From JBCBKZ01 sp039026975 (GTDB taxonomy: Bacteria; Bacteroidota; Bacteroidia; J057): a DNA stretch of 23,423 bases. Location of the stretch: assembly GCA_039026975.1 (NCBI GenBank), contig JBCCLI010000055.1, forward strand, positions 1 to 23,423, in the 5' to 3' direction. The notes beneath the pieces are model-generated. The model was given only the letters and a program-made list of their open reading frames with translations. It had not been told where the DNA came from and searched no databases. The translations under genes and the position numbers were made by a program. Below are positions 1-7,346 of the stretch, one piece after another. Each line of letters opens with the position of its first letter. The first letter of the stretch is position 1.

Positions 1-2
1 CA

Positions 3-752
3 GAAACAGATGTCATGGAAAGGGGAGAAACCATAGCCTTTCCTGAATCAGTGAAGAATTTCTTTAGAGGAGATTTAGGCCAGCCGCATGGAGGATTTCC
101 GAAAGAACTTCAGAAGATAGTGCTGAAGGGGGATAGGCCTTATACGGATAGGCCTAATGCGCACTTGATTCCAATAGACTTTGAGAGAGAATTAGAAGAA
201 TTTCAGACTAAATTTGGCCTTGACTGGAATCTGTTGGACTTTTTGGCTTACAAACTCTACCCCAAGGTATGGGAGGACTATCATGAGCATGTAGAAAAGT
301 ATGGAGAAGTTTCTAAGATCCCTACCTCAGCCTTTTTCTACCCCTTAAAGACTAATGAAGAAATCATAGTCAAGATTGAAGAAGGGAAAAACCTGCTGAT
401 CAGGTATATGTATACCTCTGAGCCGGATGATAGCGGTGAGCGTGATGTCTTTTTCGCCATTAATGGGCAGACTCGCGTGATCAAGGTAAAAGACCAGAAG
501 GTAGCTTCTGTCAAGCCTACAAATAGGAAAGCGGAGAATGAAAATGAAATAGGAACTCCTCTTCAGGGAAGACTGGTGAAGATCTTTGTGAAAGAAGGAG
601 ACCAGATAGAAAAAAATGATCCGTTATTTGTGATTGAGGCTATGAAGATGGAATCTACCATTACAGCTCCTACAGGTGGAAAAATAAGTAAAATACACCT
701 TGCTGAGAGAACCATGGTAGAGCAGGATGATCTCGTAGTAGAGTTTGCCTGA
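3..752 (+). CDS. pyc: Pyruvate carboxylase, C-terminal part (5' end outside window)
   Basis: This is the last 249 codons of a biotin-dependent carboxylase that makes oxaloacetate from pyruvate and bicarbonate. The reading frame is open from the window edge, so the ATG at 15 is internal. The N-terminal half of the fragment reads like the carboxyltransferase/allosteric part of pyruvate carboxylase, with FRGDLGQPHGGFP and a YPKVWEDY stretch. The C-terminal ~75 residues form a biotinyl domain. Its EAMKMES motif marks the biotinylated lysine, codon 645-647. The family is normally about 1,150 residues with biotin carboxylase at the N terminus, which would lie upstream of the window. No obvious terminator follows the TGA stop. 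The assignment is confident because the DLGQP stretch and biotin motif occur in this order in pyruvate carboxylase; oxaloacetate decarboxylase is less likely. Confidence 0.93.
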   Translation, partial: ETDVMERGETIAFPESVKNFFRGDLGQPHGGFPKELQKIVLKGDRPYTDRPNAHLIPIDFERELEEFQTKFGLDWNLLDFLAYKLYPKVWEDYHEHVEKYGEVSKIPTSAFFYPLKTNEEIIVKIEEGKNLLIRYMYTSEPDDSGERDVFFAINGQTRVIKVKDQKVASVKPTNRKAENENEIGTPLQGRLVKIFVKEGDQIEKNDPLFVIEAMKMESTITAPTGGKISKIHLAERTMVEQDDLVVEFA

Positions 753-1275
753 TAAGCCCCTTCCTACAGCAGTCCGTGCAAAAAGCCTACCCATTCTCAC
801 TGGTTGTTACACCAGCTCAAATGGGATAGCGTTACTGCTTTACCGGATATGCGCTGGTTATCAAAATCATGCTGCTTCACCAGAAAATGTAACACAGCCG
901 GAGAATATGCTTCATGAGGAAAACTATATCTCCTAATAGTCATTTTTTATGTGCTTTCCAGAATTCACATGAAACGTAACAACTGTCCATAAATAATAAT
1001 TTGAGTATCGAATAATTAATATTTAAATACTTGAATAATCTATTTTTAAAGAATGTATTGGGTAAGATTATTTGTCCTATGTAGGGGTATTTATTACTTA
1101 ATTGAGGCCATTCACATGTAAGCTTTATACCGTTACTGTCAATCCAAATTTTTAGTAAGTAGCTGATTAATAGAATACTATGCTATTTAGCTTTAGCTAT
1201 ATTCTACTAATTCCTAGGTAATAGAATATTATAATCGCAGACTTTTTTTCAAGTTAAGATAGGTACGATAAGTAG
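753..1275. other. AT-rich intergenic region
   Basis: No convincing gene is seen between the pyc stop and the candidate small unit further right. Positions 940-1260 are very AT-rich. The one 63-codon frame at 745-936 resembles no protein I recognise and has an unremarkable composition. An AT-rich imperfect hairpin lies at 1171-1206. Confidence 0.6.
1171..1206. repeat. AT-rich imperfect inverted repeat
   Basis: TAGAATA (1171-1177) and GCTA (1182-1185) can pair with TAGC (1194-1197) and TATTCTA (1200-1206). This leaves an asymmetric internal loop and an 8-nt terminal loop. No T-run follows, so it is not an intrinsic terminator. In DNA this AT-rich it may be chance. Confidence 0.35.
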
Positions 1276-1307
1276 TTCGCAATCCGCTCAGAATAATGTC
1301 ATTTTTG
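1276..1307 (+). promoter_or_regulatory. Candidate Bacteroidota-type promoter for the small unit
   Basis: TTCG (1276-1279) and CATTTTTG (1300-1307) are 20 nt apart. Each differs by one base from the Bacteroidota consensus TTTG / TAnnTTTG. Transcription from here would cover the small ORF and end at the terminator at 1494-1523. Match is imperfect, so this is tentative. Confidence 0.35.
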
Positions 1308-1364
1308 ATTTAAGAAAGGAAGAAATTCCTACACAAGAAAAAGACAAACATTAACGCAATCGGT

Positions 1365-1472
1365 ATGCTAGCTTTATCCACTACTTCTCTGCCAGAGAGA
1401 TTTTCCCTTGAATTATATTCGCAAAAAGAAGTATCGCCGGTAGTTTTTCCTCCGGTACCTAAGAATTATTAA
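1365..1472 (+). CDS. Candidate 35-residue small protein, function unknown
   Basis: The frame runs from an ATG at 1365 to TAA at 1470-1472. The product begins MLALSTTSLPERFSLEL and ends SPVVFPPVPKNY, so its tail is proline-rich. I do not recognise it. The same frame is open upstream to a TAA at 1311-1313 and would read through a lysine-rich stretch (KKFLHKKKTNINAIG). Before that TAA comes ATG TCA TTT TTG ATT, also in frame. The original gene may therefore have been a ~58-residue protein now broken by a stop at codon 6, or translation may begin at 1365 or at a non-standard codon. Support for expression is a candidate promoter at 1276-1307 and a strong plus-strand terminator 22 nt after the stop. 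It could instead be a non-coding RNA of about 200 nt. Confidence 0.35.
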   Translation: MLALSTTSLPERFSLELYSQKEVSPVVFPPVPKNY

Positions 1473-1493
1473 TGGTTTGTAATTGCTGTTCAG

Positions 1494-1523
1494 GCCGATA
1501 GAGAAATCTGTCGGTCTTTTTTT
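1494..1523 (+). terminator. Intrinsic terminator with GAAA tetraloop
   Basis: CCGATAGA (1495-1502) pairs with TCTGTCGG (1507-1514) over 8 bp with one G-U pair. A GAAA loop closes it, and TC plus seven T follow (1517-1523). The T-run exists only on the plus strand, so it ends a plus-strand transcript coming from the left. It is not the terminator of the minus-strand gene whose stop codon overlaps the T-run at 1522-1524. Confidence 0.8.
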
Positions 1524-2676
1524 ATGCCCAGCTTAGTACCCACTCCTTACACTTTTCCCACATCCCTTTCCTATCCTTCTGTTTTTGGGCTATTTCCAAG
1601 TTTCTTCTTTCTCTCATCAGTGCTACCACTCTTAGGTGGTGGGGATCTTTATTAGGGGAGGGATAGTAGGCAGAGTGGGGGAGGGCATGACATAGGAAGC
1701 GGGTATTTGTTCTTCTAAGCAGGCCGATAGCGCCTGACTCTCTGTCTTCAATGTTAAGATCCTTTTTATACTTTCTAGGCTTGATGCGGAGTTTTCCCTT
1801 GGCTATTTTACTAAGGTCTGGAGAGCCTGCTAATTTCCAGGCAGTGTACCAGTAGGCACCCGTCCTGAGGATAGCTCTCCTCATTCTTCTTTCTACCATC
1901 CCTCCCAGCATGTTATGATAGGCCTCTGCATAGCCTCTGGAATAGGTTCTAATGGTCAGGTTTTTCCTGGATTCATAGCCGTATTTCTGGTCGTGTGCAT
2001 AGGACTTATTTAATTCTCTCTCAAAGCTGAGTACTGAATCCAGGGCGGTATGACTTTCCAGTACGGCCAGCCATCCTTCCTGAATGACATCCTCTATGAA
2101 ATAGGATCTCCCCACAAAAAAGTTGTAGGATTCTCCAAATAGCTCCGGTAATCGGGATTCCCAGAAACCGTGTATTCCTTTTTGACCGGTAAGCTGTCCA
2201 TTATAATTTTCTGTGGTATGTAAAGGTACATGGGCATCCCCCACGTAGTGGCCTATCTCAGCAGAGATTTTCACTATTCTGCCTAAATCTTCTTCCAGAA
2301 ATGCATCTCTTAGCTCATACATCCTACGCGGAAGCTGGTAGGGGAGAATTCCAAAAGCCTGAAGAGTATCCTCGCCTATTACCTCTATTGCTTTCTGCCA
2401 ATCTCTAGGGACATTCTCAAAAGGGAGTTCCCCATAGTGGTCTATATCTATGAAGTGCCTTTCTGCTTCTCCATCTATGGCATAGCGTCGCATGTCAGGA
2501 TCTACGGCATGCTCAGTGATATAATCTATGTGCGCCTTGTACAGCACGATCATCTCAGGGGGTAGGGTAAATACAGCAAGCCGATTGATGCGCTGATGTG
2601 CCCAAAATCCCCATCCAAAGGCTGACTGACTCAGGAAAAGCCAATAGCATATAAAGGTATAGATGGACTTATTCAT
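1522..2676 (-). CDS. Secreted zinc-dependent phospholipase C / S1-P1 nuclease-like protein
   Basis: This is a 384-residue exported metalloenzyme of the zinc-dependent phospholipase C / S1-P1 nuclease fold. A signal peptide covers about residues 1-21, and the mature chain would begin at or near the Trp of WGFWAHQRINRLA. In this fold the N-terminal tryptophan and following His (here H27) are trinuclear zinc ligands. Other candidate ligands are H74 with D77 and D79 in RHFIDIDHY, H143, D147 and H153 in HYVGDAHVPLH, and H169 with E173 in IHGFWES. The last acid is Glu where S1/P1 nucleases have Asp, as I recall from Bacteroidota phospholipase C-like homologues. Whether it hydrolyses phospholipid or nucleic acid cannot be read from the sequence. 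The tail after ~300 is basic. It is transcribed alone and diverges from clpS. Confidence 0.8.
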   Translation of the reverse strand: MNKSIYTFICYWLFLSQSAFGWGFWAHQRINRLAVFTLPPEMIVLYKAHIDYITEHAVDPDMRRYAIDGEAERHFIDIDHYGELPFENVPRDWQKAIEVIGEDTLQAFGILPYQLPRRMYELRDAFLEEDLGRIVKISAEIGHYVGDAHVPLHTTENYNGQLTGQKGIHGFWESRLPELFGESYNFFVGRSYFIEDVIQEGWLAVLESHTALDSVLSFERELNKSYAHDQKYGYESRKNLTIRTYSRGYAEAYHNMLGGMVERRMRRAILRTGAYWYTAWKLAGSPDLSKIAKGKLRIKPRKYKKDLNIEDRESGAIGLLRRTNTRFLCHALPHSAYYPSPNKDPHHLRVVALMRERRNLEIAQKQKDRKGMWEKCKEWVLSWA

Positions 2677-2787
2677 ACCATTTTTTAGTTAATGGATGGA
2701 GAACCGTTTTGGTACCTATTACTGTATGCATCTTACTACACCCATTAGGGCTAATCCACTGATAAATAGCACCTAATTCATAAAGAA

Positions 2788-2819
2788 TTTCCTAGAGGAT
2801 AATTATTTTCGTATTTTTG
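2788..2819 (+). promoter_or_regulatory. Bacteroidota-type promoter for clpS-aat
   Basis: TTTC (2788-2791) and TATTTTTG (2812-2819) are 20 nt apart. The -7 box is a perfect TAnnTTTG, and the -33 box is one base off TTTG. It predicts a leader of roughly 90 nt before clpS at 2915. Confidence 0.6.
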
Positions 2820-2876
2820 CAAGTCATTATCCACTCGTAAAATGGGTAATTATGTTGTACGTTCATTTTGTATGAG

Positions 2877-2921
2877 ATGAAAATACAGGATGAAAAAATG
2901 ACTATCAACAAATCATGTTGA
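2877..2921 (+). other. Possible upstream ORF overlapping the clpS start
   Basis: A 14-codon frame (MKIQDEKMTINKSC) starts with ATG at 2877. It ends at TGA 2919-2921, so the last 7 nt overlap the first codons of clpS. If translated it could couple ribosomes into clpS. It may be chance, since the leader contains several ATGs. Confidence 0.25.
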
Positions 2922-3214
2922 AAAACGTCCTCCAGAATCAAGTGTTAACGCGAGAACTTGAAAAGGTACTTGAAAAAAACCTGCATGATGATCCCTACAA
3001 ACTGATAGTTTGGAATGACAACATTAATACATTTGACTGGGTGATTATTTCTCTAATGGAAATCTGTGGACATACCCAGGACCAGGCAGAACAGTGCGCC
3101 TGGATCATCCACTACAAGGGTAAGTACGTAGTTAAAAAAGGGACCGAGAAAAAGCTGAAGCCCATGCGCGAAGCATTAGTTGAAAGAGGAATCGGAGCCA
3201 CCCTTGAGCAATAA
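2915..3214 (+). CDS. clpS: ATP-dependent Clp protease adaptor ClpS
   Basis: ClpS binds proteins that carry destabilising N-terminal residues (Leu, Phe, Tyr, Trp) and hands them to the Clp unfoldase and ClpP. The 99-residue product has a typical core. It includes YKLIVWNDNINTFDWVI with the Asn-Asp binding-pocket motif, then QAEQCAWIIHYKGKYVV, the helix that contacts the Clp N domain. The N-terminal ~25 residues form the variable tail. The ATG at 2915 is the first possible start, because an in-frame stop lies just upstream. A TAnnTTTG promoter precedes it. The next gene, aat, starts 18 nt after the stop, so the two are probably one operon joining production and recognition of N-degrons. Confidence 0.95.
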   Translation: MLKNVLQNQVLTRELEKVLEKNLHDDPYKLIVWNDNINTFDWVIISLMEICGHTQDQAEQCAWIIHYKGKYVVKKGTEKKLKPMREALVERGIGATLEQ

Positions 3215-3232
3215 CTATCTGCCTATCTTCTC

Positions 3233-3937
3233 ATGCCTGTTTTCTGGCTTACTAAAGATCATGTTTTTCCCCATCCTGAGCTTGCTAATGATGAGGGTAT
3301 ATTAGCAATAGGAGGCGACTTACATCCCGACAGACTTGTATTAGCGTATGAGAAAGGAATTTTTCCATGGTATTCACCAGGGGAGCCCATTATCTGGTGG
3401 TCTCCAGATCCTCGGTTTGTCCTTTTTCCTGAGAAGGTAAAGGTGTCAAAGAGTATGAGGCAAATTCTCAGGAAAGGAAGATTCCAGGTAACTGTCAATA
3501 AGTCATTTAAAGAAGTGATGATACAATGTCAACAGAAGAGGCGGAAAGGCCAATCAGGCACCTGGATTACAGAAGAAATGATTACTGCTTATGAGGCCCT
3601 ACATACAAGAGGGATAGCTCACTCTGTAGAAGTGTGGGATGAAGGGAAACTGGTAGGCGGCTTGTATGGCTTGGCTATGGGAAAATGCTTTTTCGGGGAG
3701 TCTATGTTCTCCCATAAGAGTAATGCCTCAAAAGCAGGCTTCCTCACGATGGTGAAACTACTGGAAAAGCAAGGGTTCTACATAATTGACTGTCAGGTTC
3801 ATACCCATCACCTGGAAAGCCTGGGGGCGGGAATGATTAGTAGAAAGGAGTTTCAGACCATAATCGCAAATCATACTACCCCTCCCCTTCATTGGCAGGA
3901 GTGGACAGACCTGGAGAAGTTCCCTGTTCAGTTTTGA
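3233..3937 (+). CDS. aat: Leucyl/phenylalanyl-tRNA--protein transferase
   Basis: Aat adds Leu or Phe from aminoacyl-tRNA to the N terminus of proteins starting with Lys or Arg, making ClpS-recognised N-degrons. The 234-residue protein carries family hallmarks in order: the N-terminal FWLTKDHVFPHPELANDEG, GILAIGGDL, EKGIFPWYSPGEPIIWWSPD, then GKLVGGLYGLAMGKCFFGE and MFSHKSNASK, and a C-terminal IIDCQVHTHHLESLGA. Length is normal for the family. It lies 18 nt downstream of clpS on the same strand, a functional pairing. Its last 62 bases overlap the 3' end of the convergent M56 peptidase gene on the other strand, so no dedicated terminator fits between them. Confidence 0.96.
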   Translation: MPVFWLTKDHVFPHPELANDEGILAIGGDLHPDRLVLAYEKGIFPWYSPGEPIIWWSPDPRFVLFPEKVKVSKSMRQILRKGRFQVTVNKSFKEVMIQCQQKRRKGQSGTWITEEMITAYEALHTRGIAHSVEVWDEGKLVGGLYGLAMGKCFFGESMFSHKSNASKAGFLTMVKLLEKQGFYIIDCQVHTHHLESLGAGMISRKEFQTIIANHTTPPLHWQEWTDLEKFPVQF

Positions 3938-4985
3938 ATACCCTCCGAAACTCTCGTAAGTCACCCACACACCCATCACAAGAGAATCCCCCATCAGAGG
4001 ACTGATCAATCTGTTCAGCTAAATGACTGAATTTTTGATATTCCATGGCATAGTAGCGTGTGGAGTAAGCACTGGCCCATAATAAGCTGATCCCAAATAA
4101 GTAGGCCATCCAGATGTTTCTAATATTCCCTCCTTTTTCCCCTGATTCCAGTAGATAGTAAATTCTTTCCCTCAGGGCATGTGTACGAAGGTGTTGGATA
4201 AAGGTGTGAACTTTTTCTTTTTGGAGGCTTAGGATAAGCCTGGCATAGGTTAAAGGGCTTTGTAAGACCTCCGCGCCCTTACTATCAGCTGTAAACTCAC
4301 TGATTAGCACCAGCTCCTTTCTCAGGAGATAATAAATAGGGTTAAACCAGCTTATACTTCTGATGATGGAAAGGAAAATGAGTTCCAGGGTATTTTTTTG
4401 GGCTAGGTGAGAAGCTTCATGTGCCAAGATCGCCTGCTGCTGTTGAGGAGCAAGCTGCTGAAAGTTACTCGGCCAAATGAGAAAATCCCTTCCCCAACTG
4501 AAGACACCTACGGCTGATTCCTGATGAGTAGGAATGACTGAGAATACTCTTTCTTCATACCTTTTGGATTCTCCTTTATGGGTACGTGAAAGTCTGTGCA
4601 GGGATAAGCATGACCTGAGAGTGTGTAACATGCTAAGGATAAATCCTATCCATAGCATAGGCTGAACCCAAGGTTGGGCAGACTCATAATAGGAAAAAAG
4701 TACCTGAGATTGGTATAGGATCTCATGTTTATAAGTAGGGTTTTGACAATGACAAAACTCTCTAAGTACCTCAACTGGAATCTGACTCCATACGCTGGTA
4801 GTATGTGTTTGTAGGGCGGGTAGTATAGTCAAGTACAGGGTATAAATCCCTAACAGCGTGATACTTCCCACCAGAAAATATAAATAGGTTTTTCTTACCC
4901 ATAGGTCTTTGGAAGACCGTAAAAAAAGGAGGTAAATGCCCCAAAGCATGAAAGAGAGTAGGGTAGTAGTGAGAATAAACAGCAT
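3876..4985 (-). CDS. M56 family membrane metallopeptidase, BlaR1/MecR1-like
   Basis: This is a 369-residue membrane protein related to the sensor-protease half of BlaR1/MecR1 systems. Hydrophobic segments lie near residues 1-22, 33-55 and 107-123, with another around 287-303. The zinc protease motif HEASH (189-193) is followed by the distal acidic segment SEFTAD (229-234), as expected for M56. In known systems signal sensing triggers this protease and leads to cleavage of the partner repressor. Here the part after ~305 is short and shows no penicillin-binding or TonB-like domain, so the input signal is unknown. The start codon overlaps the stop of the blaI-type gene (TAATG, one shared base), implying translational coupling. 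The 3' end overlaps aat by 62 nt in convergent orientation. Confidence 0.85.
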   Translation of the reverse strand: MLFILTTTLLSFMLWGIYLLFLRSSKDLWVRKTYLYFLVGSITLLGIYTLYLTILPALQTHTTSVWSQIPVEVLREFCHCQNPTYKHEILYQSQVLFSYYESAQPWVQPMLWIGFILSMLHTLRSCLSLHRLSRTHKGESKRYEERVFSVIPTHQESAVGVFSWGRDFLIWPSNFQQLAPQQQQAILAHEASHLAQKNTLELIFLSIIRSISWFNPIYYLLRKELVLISEFTADSKGAEVLQSPLTYARLILSLQKEKVHTFIQHLRTHALRERIYYLLESGEKGGNIRNIWMAYLFGISLLWASAYSTRYYAMEYQKFSHLAEQIDQSSDGGFSCDGCVGDLREFRRVFKTEQGTSPGLSTPANEGEG

Positions 4986-5359
4986 TATTCCTGAGATTTT
5001 TGGTCTATTAGTTCCTGAAGGGCTTTTAATTCCTGTTCACTTAGTTGCTTATCCGCTAGTAGGCTGGATACCAGGCCTGAGGCTGAACCTGAAAAGACGG
5101 ATTTAATAGCATTAGCTAGAAAATGCTGTTGGTATTTCCCTTTACTGATGAGGGGGAAGTATTGATGGCTTCTGCCCTGACTTTCATGGTCCACAAATCC
5201 TTTTTCCTCTAATATCCTCACGATAGTAGAAATGGTATTGTAGGCAGGAGTAGGATTATCAGGCCATTTAGCCAGGATATCCTTCACAAATCCCTTTTTG
5301 AGTTCCCAGAGGATTTGCATAACCTTCAGCTCCAGTTCAGTCAGCATTCTATTTTCCAT
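4985..5359 (-). CDS. BlaI/MecI/CopY-family winged-helix transcriptional repressor
   Basis: This is a 124-residue repressor of the BlaI/MecI family. The N-terminal winged helix (about 5-75) contains LTELELKVMQILWEL, the recognition helix PAYNTISTIVRILEEKG, and the wing around GRSHQYFPLISK. The C-terminal ~45 residues are the dimerisation part, where family members are cut by the partner M56 protease. The gene is followed with a one-base overlap by the M56 peptidase. A perfect 16-bp palindrome sits 17-32 bp upstream of the start codon and is the likely operator, giving autoregulation. No beta-lactamase gene is in the window, so the regulon is unknown. The 53-bp gap to the preceding lipoprotein gene may hold its own promoter. 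Confidence 0.92.
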   Translation of the reverse strand: MENRMLTELELKVMQILWELKKGFVKDILAKWPDNPTPAYNTISTIVRILEEKGFVDHESQGRSHQYFPLISKGKYQQHFLANAIKSVFSGSASGLVSSLLADKQLSEQELKALQELIDQKSQE

Positions 5360-5375
5360 GCTAACATATACGATT

Positions 5376-5391
5376 AACTAAAGATTTAGTT
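5376..5391. promoter_or_regulatory. Probable BlaI-type operator palindrome
   Basis: AACTAAA (5376-5382), a GA spacer, and TTTAGTT (5385-5391) form a perfect inverted repeat. It contains the ACTA-N6-TAGT pattern seen in BlaI/MecI operators and lies directly upstream of the blaI-type gene. Binding is inferred from position and symmetry. Confidence 0.65.
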
Positions 5392-5412
5392 TCTAATGGT
5401 CAAGAGGTGTTA

Positions 5413-6231
5413 TCAAGGTAGATCTACAGTAGCAGTAAAAAGGCCTATATGGACTTGGGCTTTCTTGTCACAAGTTCCAGCCCCAAAGTCTATGGTTTTC
5501 TCCTGCTCATGATCTGCATGTACCCTAACTACGCCAGCTACCGGATGAGAGCAACCTGTCAGGTAGGTAATGGGACTCAGGGTATAAGAGTTACTTTCTC
5601 CTCCATTTTCATCCTTTAACTTGACCGTACCGCTAAGCTGATGTGAGATTTGTTGGAGTTCTGGATCTGAACCATGGGTAAAAGTCTCAGTCAGGAAATT
5701 TCCTTTACAGAAAAATGTCCCCAGGAGATTATTGAAAACGGCTTTTTCTATGTAGATAGCTATCTCAGGGGGAGAAGAATGAGGCCCAGGTGTGGTCTGA
5801 CTCACAGAAGTAATGAAGTCTAGCTGAAATAAATCTCCCCCCAGCCCTATGAACCCATACTGTTCTGGGGAGATAAGGAGGGTTTGAAGACCTGATGAAT
5901 CTGCTAAGGCCCTTCTAGCGATAAGTTTTCCCTGTCTGATACGGCCATCCTGGCACGTACATCCACTCCCAAAGTCAATTTCCATAAATAAGCTGTCTGC
6001 TGAGGTATATTGAAATACTTGGCTACAGTAGGCTAATGGATTAATCAGATCCTCTTCTGTGGATGACAAGAAGAGTGGGGAGAACATTTGTTGAATGGTA
6101 AAAAATTCTACCACTGCCAGGTGGTGAGCGTGCAGGATATCCAGGTTCTTTTCTTTGGATATGGGATCTCCACATCCTAATAAACTACCTAAGAGCAAGC
6201 TAAGTAGAATGGAAATAGTGGGCTGCTTCAT
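5413..6231 (-). CDS. Bacteroidota lipoprotein of unknown function with two DFGxG motifs
   Basis: This is a 272-residue predicted lipoprotein. The lipobox is LLGC with lipidated Cys20 after a hydrophobic leader. The mature protein has two similar motifs: DFGSGCTCQDGRIRQGKL starting at D86, and DFGAGTCDKKAQVHIG starting at D248. Each has nearby cysteines (C69, C91, C93; C227, C254). This matches my recollection of a Bacteroidota lipoprotein family with an early DFG-G-C-DGR-R-GK motif and a C-terminal copy before a final beta strand. No enzymatic motif is visible, so the role is unknown. It precedes the blaI-type gene on the same strand by 53 nt and follows another exported protein by 91 nt. It may therefore belong to the BlaI-controlled group, which is inference. 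Confidence 0.7.
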   Translation of the reverse strand: MKQPTISILLSLLLGSLLGCGDPISKEKNLDILHAHHLAVVEFFTIQQMFSPLFLSSTEEDLINPLAYCSQVFQYTSADSLFMEIDFGSGCTCQDGRIRQGKLIARRALADSSGLQTLLISPEQYGFIGLGGDLFQLDFITSVSQTTPGPHSSPPEIAIYIEKAVFNNLLGTFFCKGNFLTETFTHGSDPELQQISHQLSGTVKLKDENGGESNSYTLSPITYLTGCSHPVAGVVRVHADHEQEKTIDFGAGTCDKKAQVHIGLFTATVDLP

Positions 6232-6322
6232 GCAACGGATTACAAGCTTCTCCCATTAAAGAAAAAATCATACCAAGCTTATGATTACATTAGGAGTTGG
6301 AATATTAATTAGAATAAATGAG

Positions 6323-7279
6323 TCATTCTACCTCTATCCCATCTCCCCACCAGTCTAGTCCTGGGACGAATAAACTTAGGCCACTTTCCTTTTCCATAGC
6401 TAGTAGTTGATTGGTGTGTGACACTGAGGGGAGTCCTATTTCGGCTCTAAGTTGGTTAGTTTGGCTAAGGGTTGCCGCTTTGACTGGGTTAAGTATGCCC
6501 AGGTTAGGCCCCTCAAATCTACCTACTCTGTGTCGCCAACTATCCATAATGGCCAGTTCATATGGAGACATGAGGCCCTTTTTGAGTACTTTAAGTAAAC
6601 TTGGCCTGAGTTGTGGATAGAGAGAATCCATCCGGACAAAATCTTCTGAAACAGAGTTATGGTGACCTATAATGGTAGAGGCCCAGAAGCTATTCTGGAT
6701 AAGTTGCTCTCCGGGATATTTGCCCAGACTAAGAAGAGAATCCAGCTTTCTCATTTGCTGTACGCTATGAGGGCCGAACTTGGATTCGGAATACTTCTTT
6801 TTCCCTTTCTCACTGAAGCGCAAGAGATTTCCGAAGGCTTTCTTTTGGTCCTTACGGAACATTTCTTTGACAAAATCTCGTAGGTCTTCATCCAGCTTAT
6901 TGGGGATAAAATCTCTATTTTTCAGATAGATGTCCTTTATCTCTTGTTGAGAAAGTGTAGGATAACCCTTAAGAACTTTCTTGAAGCTTTTTATCCCTTT
7001 CCAGCTAAGGCCAGACTGAATGGCTTGCTGAAGGTAAAGACCAGCTTTTTCCTTTTCTCCCTGAATTAAGGCCACCTGAAAGGCGATGGCATAGTCTCGT
7101 TTAAAGATAAAGGGATATGCTTCAAAAGCCTTCCCATAGCTCTCCAACGCGGAGGCATACGCTTCCTTCAGCAATAGGCTTTCTGCTTCCTGAATCTGCT
7201 GATGATAAGTTAGGTAGTTAGGTTGGCCTGAAAGCGTATTGGCTACCAGTAGGAAGAGTATGAGTGTATAGATTTTCAC
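6323..7279 (-). CDS. Secreted TPR-like protein with DUF6624-like C-terminal region
   Basis: This is a 318-residue exported protein of unknown function. The start is GTG at 7279: it directly gives a signal peptide (MKIYTLILFLLVANTLSG) and no in-frame ATG lies close by. Residues ~25-95 look like paired helices of tetratricopeptide type, with ALESYGKAFEAYP and KAGLYLQQAIQSG. Residues ~193-255, including FWASTIIGHHNS, the repeated leucines around 216-233 and YELAIMDSWRHRVGR, resemble the DUF6624 pattern of His/Asp followed by an A-x-x-x-D-R/W helix. That match is from memory and uncertain. The protein ends with an acidic tail rich in Trp and Gly. The gene is first in a same-strand series with the lipoprotein, blaI-type and M56 genes. 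Confidence 0.6.
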   Translation of the reverse strand: MKIYTLILFLLVANTLSGQPNYLTYHQQIQEAESLLLKEAYASALESYGKAFEAYPFIFKRDYAIAFQVALIQGEKEKAGLYLQQAIQSGLSWKGIKSFKKVLKGYPTLSQQEIKDIYLKNRDFIPNKLDEDLRDFVKEMFRKDQKKAFGNLLRFSEKGKKKYSESKFGPHSVQQMRKLDSLLSLGKYPGEQLIQNSFWASTIIGHHNSVSEDFVRMDSLYPQLRPSLLKVLKKGLMSPYELAIMDSWRHRVGRFEGPNLGILNPVKAATLSQTNQLRAEIGLPSVSHTNQLLAMEKESGLSLFVPGLDWWGDGIEVE

Positions 7280-7346
7280 ATTATATACATGATGTTGAAT
7301 GAAAACACATTAGGCTACCATATTGGGCCTTTCCTGTGGAGACTGA

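Noticed and set aside
745..936. 63-codon plus-strand frame overlapping the end of pyc
   Set aside because: It begins inside the pyc stop region, resembles no family I know, has no promoter or clear ribosome site of its own, and the other frames here are equally featureless.
3758..4009. Minus-strand frame across the aat 3' end
   Set aside because: It is antisense to well-conserved aat codons and overlaps the M56 gene in another frame; neither composition nor family resemblance supports it.
4985..4987. Possible annotation conflict from the one-base overlap of the blaI-type stop and M56 start
   Set aside because: TAATG overlaps are a normal form of translational coupling, so this is not a frameshift.
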